Source of the DNA: Bradyrhizobium sp. AZCC 2262
GTDB taxonomy: Bacteria; Pseudomonadota; Alphaproteobacteria; Rhizobiales; Xanthobacteraceae
Direction of reading: 5' to 3'
Assembly: GCF_036924535.1 (NCBI RefSeq)
Contig: NZ_JAZHRT010000001.1
Coordinates: 9,104,501-9,168,500 of the forward strand
Length of the DNA stretch: 64,000 bases
The translations under genes and the position numbers were made by a program. Below, one piece after another: positions 60,524-64,000 of the stretch (position 1 is its first letter; every line of letters begins with the position of its first letter). The notes under the pieces were generated by a model. The model was not told the origin of the DNA and did not search any database. It saw nothing but the letters and a program-made list of their open reading frames with translations.

Positions 60524-61525
60524 ATGACGGGTTTCGACATCTTCGCGATCGCATTTGTTCTGCTCGTCATCGTCACCCTGTTCGCGGGCGTCAAGACGGT
60601 GCCGCAGGGCTATGACTGGACCATCGAGCGGTTCGGCAAATACACCCGCACGCTGGCGCCGGGGCTCAACCTCATCATTCCCTATTTCGATCGCGTCGGC
60701 CGCAAGATGAACATGATGGAGCAGGTGATCAACATTCCCGAGCAGGAGGTGATCACCAAGGACAACGCCACCGTGACGGTGGACGGCGTCGCGTTCTTCC
60801 AGGTGTTCGACGCGGCGAAGGCGAGCTACGAGGTCGCCAATCTCGAGCAGGCGATCATCGTTTTGACCATGACCAACATCCGTTCGGTGATGGGATCGAT
60901 GGACCTCGACCAGGTGCTATCGCATCGCGACGAGATCAACGAGCGGCTGCTGCGCGTGGTCGATGCTGCAGTGTCGCCGTGGGGGCTGAAGGTCAACCGC
61001 ATCGAGATCAAGGACATCGTGCCGCCGGCCGATCTGGTGGAAGCGATGGGACGGCAGATGAAGGCCGAGCGCGTCAAGCGCGCCGACATTCTGCAGGCCG
61101 AGGGCCAGCGCCAGTCGGAAATCCTGCGCGCCGAAGGCGCCAAGCAGGGCCAGATCCTGCAGGCCGAAGGTCGCAAGGAGGCTGCGTTCCGCGACGCTGA
61201 AGCGCGCGAGCGCTCGGCCGAAGCCGAGGCCAAGGCGACGCAGATGGTCTCCGAAGCCATCGCCAAGGGCGACGTCGCCGCGCTGAACTATTTTATCGCC
61301 GACAAATACATCAAGGCGTTCGGGCAGCTTGCGGATTCGCCGAACCAGAAGGTCATCATGCTGCCGATCGAAGCGATGAGCATTTTGGGATCGCTTGCCG
61401 GCATCGGCGAGATCGCCAAGGCCACCTTCGGCGAAAGCGCGGCCTCCGCGGCAGCCGCTGCACGGCGGACGTCCTCGGTGCCGAACACCGGACCGACGCC
61501 ACCGCCGGTCGCGCCGCAACGGTGA
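60524..61525 (+). CDS. SPFH/stomatin-family membrane protein (QmcA-like)
   Basis: The 333-residue protein has one N-terminal membrane helix ([18 protein letters not shown]), the SPFH domain (about 25-190, [19 protein letters not shown] with key P, G, E, R) and a coiled-coil region with repeated [19 protein letters not shown] units, then a Pro-rich tail. Such proteins form large membrane rings and often work with an NfeD partner; here the nfeD gene follows after 44 bp. ATG 60524 has GGAGG; a longer frame from 60476 is less likely. Confidence 0.93.
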   Translation: MTGFDIFAIAFVLLVIVTLFAGVKTVPQGYDWTIERFGKYTRTLAPGLNLIIPYFDRVGRKMNMMEQVINIPEQEVITKDNATVTVDGVAFFQVFDAAKASYEVANLEQAIIVLTMTNIRSVMGSMDLDQVLSHRDEINERLLRVVDAAVSPWGLKVNRIEIKDIVPPADLVEAMGRQMKAERVKRADILQAEGQRQSEILRAEGAKQGQILQAEGRKEAAFRDAEARERSAEAEAKATQMVSEAIAKGDVAALNYFIADKYIKAFGQLADSPNQKVIMLPIEAMSILGSLAGIGEIAKATFGESAASAAAAARRTSSVPNTGPTPPPVAPQR

Positions 61526-61569
61526 GCATCGATGCGGAAGTTCATTCTCGCTGATTAGAGGTTCGTGTC

Positions 61570-62016
61570 ATGGCCGAGATGTTTTCTACCCTGGGCACCT
61601 GGAACTGGCTGATCTTCGGCTTCATCCTGATGGCGCTGGAGCTCCTGGCACCGGGTGTCTTCATGTTCTGGCTCGGGCTCGCGGCGCTGCTGGTCGGGCT
61701 CGTGTCGTTTGCGATCAACCCGTCCTGGCAGACGCAGCTCCTGATGTTTGCGGTGTTCGCGGTCGCCGCCGTGCCGGCGTGGCGCCACTTTGCGCGCAGC
61801 GCGTCCAGCCGCAGCGCGAGCAATCCATTCCTCAACAAGCGCACTGAAGCCCTGATCGGCCGCGAATTCACCCTGGAGAGGCCGATCGTCGACGGGACAG
61901 GCACGGTGCGGATCGACGACACGATCTGGCGCGTCGCCGGCCCCGACGCGCCAGCCGGCAGCCGCGTCAAGGTCGTGCAGGCCGATGGCGCGAGCCTGAC
62001 GGTGGCGGCGGCTTAG
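61570..62016 (+). CDS. NfeD-family membrane protein
   Basis: This 148-residue short-form NfeD protein has three helices (WLIFGFILMALELLAPGVFMFWLG, quoted in two parts, and VSFAINPSWQTQLLMFAVFAV) followed by the OB-fold domain (LIGREFTLERPIVDGTGTVRI). It pairs with the upstream stomatin homologue. AGAGG lies upstream. Its last 4 bp overlap the end of the convergent HxlR regulator. Confidence 0.92.
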   Translation: MAEMFSTLGTWNWLIFGFILMALELLAPGVFMFWLGLAALLVGLVSFAINPSWQTQLLMFAVFAVAAVPAWRHFARSASSRSASNPFLNKRTEALIGREFTLERPIVDGTGTVRIDDTIWRVAGPDAPAGSRVKVVQADGASLTVAAA

Positions 62017-62354
62017 CTTGCCACTCGCTTGCTCCACCGCTCGGCGAAGTGATGCAGGGGCAGGAAGCTTTCCATCAGTTCCCTGCCCAGTGGGGTGAGG
62101 CGATATCCGTCGCCGGCCAGCAGTTCGACGAGGCCGGCCTCGCGCAGCTCCGACAACCGGGCCTGAACAACCGTCGGCGAGGCGTCGTCGCAGGCGGTGC
62201 GCAGCGCGCGCGAGGTCAGCGGGACATCGCGCAGCTCCCATACGATCCGCAACGTCCAGCGGCGGCCCAATAGATCGAGCAGGGCCATGACCGGCCGGCC
62301 GGTCCTGGAGCCGCGAACGGCAGTTTTCTTGATGGTGGCGGCCGGTTTCGGCAT
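62013..62354 (-). CDS. HxlR-family transcriptional regulator
   Basis: The 113-residue winged-helix protein has the HxlR core: LLGRRWTLRIVWELRDVPLTSRAL, then SPTVVQARLSELREAGLVE (recognition helix) and GYRLTPLGREL (wing). The N-terminal redox cysteine of some HxlR proteins is absent. It is transcribed away from the carboxymuconolactone-type gene across a 73-bp region holding a double operator, so it most likely controls that gene and itself. Confidence 0.92.
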   Translation of the reverse strand: MPKPAATIKKTAVRGSRTGRPVMALLDLLGRRWTLRIVWELRDVPLTSRALRTACDDASPTVVQARLSELREAGLVELLAGDGYRLTPLGRELMESFLPLHHFAERWSKRVAS

Positions 62355-62374
62355 CGAATGCCCTCTTGCATGTT

Positions 62375-62413
62375 GCTACAAATAATGTAGCGTGTTGCTA
62401 CGCTATTTGTAGC
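62375..62413. promoter_or_regulatory. Tandem palindromic operator of the HxlR regulator
   Basis: Two copies of GCTAC-N7-GTAGC stand at 62375-62391 and 62397-62413, 22 bp apart, two helical turns. They are also nested in an 11-bp inverted repeat TGCTACAAATA/TATTTGTAGCA (62374-62384, 62404-62414). The position between divergent regulator and target gene is that of an autoregulatory operator. Confidence 0.7.
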
Positions 62414-62427
62414 ACGGGAGTCCGCCG

Positions 62428-62982
62428 ATGTCACAGACCGCGCCACGCATCGCGCCGCTTGAGCCGCCTTATGCACCTGATATTGCCGAGCAGTTCGACC
62501 GCATCATGCGCGGCGCGCCGCCGCTGGTGCTGTTTCGCGTCATGGCAAGCAACGCCCGCGCCTGGGAAAAATTCCGCGCCGGCAGCCTGCTGGATCGCGG
62601 GCCGCTGTCGTTGCGGGAGCGCGAGATCGTTATCGACCGCACCTGCGCGCGAACCGGATGCGAGTACGAATGGGGCGTGCACGTCGCGGCGTTTGCGGCT
62701 GCCGCACACCTGACCGAAGAGCAGGTCGGCGCCACCGTGCATGGCGGCGCCACCGAGGCCTGCTGGTCGGAGGCTGAGCAGGCGCTGATCGCGGCCGTCG
62801 ACGCGCTGCACGACCGCGCAACGCTCGGCGACGCCGAATTCGCGGCGCTGTCGGCGCATTACGATGATGCGAAGATATTGGAGATCATCCTGCTGTGCGG
62901 ATTCTATCGCACCGTATCGTATCTCGCGAACGGCCTGGCGCTGCCGCTGGAGGACAAGGCGGTGAGGTTTCCGAAGGCCTGA
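62428..62982 (+). CDS. Carboxymuconolactone decarboxylase / AhpD-family protein
   Basis: The 184-residue helical protein has the AhpD-type active-site pattern: Cys73 and Cys78 in TCARTGCEYEWGVH, with Glu79 and His85, preceded by SLREREIVIDR. Family members are peroxidase-like or decarboxylating enzymes; paired with HxlR-type regulators they often respond to electrophiles or quinones. Divergent from the HxlR gene and presumably under its control. Confidence 0.9.
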   Translation: MSQTAPRIAPLEPPYAPDIAEQFDRIMRGAPPLVLFRVMASNARAWEKFRAGSLLDRGPLSLREREIVIDRTCARTGCEYEWGVHVAAFAAAAHLTEEQVGATVHGGATEACWSEAEQALIAAVDALHDRATLGDAEFAALSAHYDDAKILEIILLCGFYRTVSYLANGLALPLEDKAVRFPKA

Positions 62983-62984
62983 CT

Positions 62985-63095
62985 CGTCATTGCGAGCGAA
63001 GCGAAGCAATCCATCTCGCCGCAAGCGGAGGGATGGATTGCTTCGTCGCGTTGCTCCCTTGCGCAAACGCTTCGCGTTTGTCGCAGGCAATGACG
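62985..63095. repeat. Palindromic CGTCATTGC repeat
   Basis: Outer arms CGTCATTGC (62985-62993) and GCAATGACG (63087-63095) enclose GAAGCAATCCAT/ATGGATTGCTTC (63003-63014, 63033-63044). This is a familiar multicopy alphaproteobacterial intergenic repeat. It lies between convergent genes and may also act as a terminator. Confidence 0.75.
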
Positions 63096-63109
63096 GGGAG
63101 AGATTGAAC

Positions 63110-64000
63110 CTACGCCACGCCCGCGCGCAGAAAATCGTGCAGATGCACGATGCCGACCGGCTTGCCGGCGTCGGTCACGATCAGCGTCGTGATCTTCGAG
63201 GAGTTGAGGATCTCCAGCGCCTCGCCGGCCAGCACGTCGCGGTCGATCGTCTTCGGGTTTTTCGTCATCACCTCGTCGACGGTGGCCGTCATCAGATCGG
63301 GGCCCATGTGGCGGCGCAAATCGCCGTCGGTGACGATGCCGACAATATGCCCACGGGCATCGACGATGCCGACGCAGCCAAAACCTTTTGAGGTCATCTC
63401 GACCAGCGCGTCGGACATTTTTGTGCCCAGCGGCTTCAGCGGCACTGCGTCGCTCGCGTGCATGAGGTCGCGGGTATATTTCAGCATCGCGCCAAGCTTG
63501 CCGCCGGGATGCAGCACGCTGAAATCGGTCGAGGTAAATCCGCGGCCTTCCAGCAGCGCGATCGCCAGCGCGTCGCCAAGCGCCAGCATCATCAGCGAGG
63601 AGGTGGTGGGGGCGAGATTATGCGGACAGGCCTCGCGCGCCTTTGGCAGCGTCAGCGCGATGTCGGCCGCCTTCGCGAGCGAGGATTCCCGCTCCGCCGT
63701 CATCGCGATCACGGAAATCCGGAACCGCGCGGCGTAGCTGATCAGGTTTTTCATCTCCGGCTGCTCGCCGGACCATGACAGCGCCAGGATGACGTCGTCC
63801 GCCGTGATCATGCCGAGATCGCCATGGCTGGCTTCCGCGGCGTGGACGAAGAAGGCGGGCGTGCCGGTGGAGGCAAAGGTCGCGGCGACCTTGCGGCCGA
63901 TATGGCCTGACTTGCCGAGCCCGGTGACGATCAGCCGTCCCTTGGCGTTCCTGATGAGATCGGCGGCCGCGGTGAAGGGCGCGTGGAGGTCGGATTGCAG
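63110..64000 (-). CDS. kdsD: Arabinose-5-phosphate isomerase KdsD/KpsF family (5' end cut by window edge)
   Basis: The frame reaches the right edge, with 296 codons and a stop visible; ~30-40 N-terminal residues are missing. The SIS domain shows GLGKSGHIGRKVAATFASTGTPAFF (key GKSGH and TGTP), SHGDLG and LSWSGEQPE. Two CBS domains follow (about the last 120 residues, starting at DAVPLKPLGTKMSDALVEM, with GIVTDGDLRRH). The enzyme makes D-arabinose 5-phosphate from ribulose 5-phosphate for Kdo and lipopolysaccharide. KpsF, GutQ and KdsD are hard to separate by sequence alone. Confidence 0.92.
   Translation of the reverse strand: MQSDLHAPFTAAADLIRNAKGRLIVTGLGKSGHIGRKVAATFASTGTPAFFVHAAEASHGDLGMITADDVILALSWSGEQPEMKNLISYAARFRISVIAMTAERESSLAKAADIALTLPKAREACPHNLAPTTSSLMMLALGDALAIALLEGRGFTSTDFSVLHPGGKLGAMLKYTRDLMHASDAVPLKPLGTKMSDALVEMTSKGFGCVGIVDARGHIVGIVTDGDLRRHMGPDLMTATVDEVMTKNPKTIDRDVLAGEALEILNSSKITTLIVTDAGKPVGIVHLHDFLRAGVA

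Overview
The window is a high-GC chromosomal segment from an alphaproteobacterium, most likely Bradyrhizobium or a close relative. The evidence is the gene complement (homospermidine synthase with an ornithine decarboxylase, many ABC and TRAP uptake proteins, copper amine oxidase, intradiol dioxygenase), the small single-helix proteins, and several intergenic palindromic repeats of the kind I recall as multicopy in Bradyrhizobiaceae. I see no rRNA or tRNA gene, CRISPR array, phage or intact insertion sequence.

Layout. 1-5800: a catabolic group with an AraC-type regulator (cut by the left edge) divergent from a copper/topaquinone amine oxidase, followed by an orphan TRAP binding protein and a gamma-glutamyltransferase-like Ntn hydrolase. 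5800-10800: a membrane cyclase-like protein with a degenerate metal site, a zinc-ribbon MBL-fold protein, and a two-gene electron-transfer module (cytochrome b561 fused to an ethylbenzene-dehydrogenase-like domain, plus a [2Fe-2S]/flavin reductase). 11000-16900: a type I secretion ABC/HlyD pair divergent from a large non-RTX protein that is the obvious candidate substrate. 17000-25500: htpG, a DUF3095 protein, DUF2147, a MATE pump, a GNAT enzyme, Fe superoxide dismutase, a fluoride channel and a pair of half-size permeases, separated by palindromic repeats.

25500-26560 is an intergenic block of a 45-codon gene and dense repeats. 26562-31400 is a zinc island: a palindromic Zur-type operator lying on a TATAAT box, a His-rich microprotein, znuCBA, a CobW-family GTPase and a WD40 protein, all co-directional and tightly spaced. 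31400-39300 holds an MgtC-like protein, an intradiol dioxygenase, a complete branched-chain-type (HAAT) ABC transporter and an acetoacetate-decarboxylase-like enzyme. 39700-44300 (minus strand) is a polyamine island: ornithine decarboxylase behind a long structured leader, then GNAT, a 55-residue membrane protein, RidA and homospermidine synthase. Putrescine made by the decarboxylase feeds homospermidine synthase.

44400-48640 carries an M3 peptidase and a DUF1007/NicO nickel-cobalt pair. 49500-52900 has a thioesterase and two serine hydrolases. 52950-58700 (minus) is a heavy-metal RND efflux operon with His/Cys-rich accessory proteins but no outer-membrane factor. 58800-64000 ends with MAPEG, ferrochelatase, a stomatin/NfeD pair, an HxlR regulator divergent from a carboxymuconolactone-decarboxylase-like gene across a double operator, and a KdsD/KpsF isomerase cut by the right edge.
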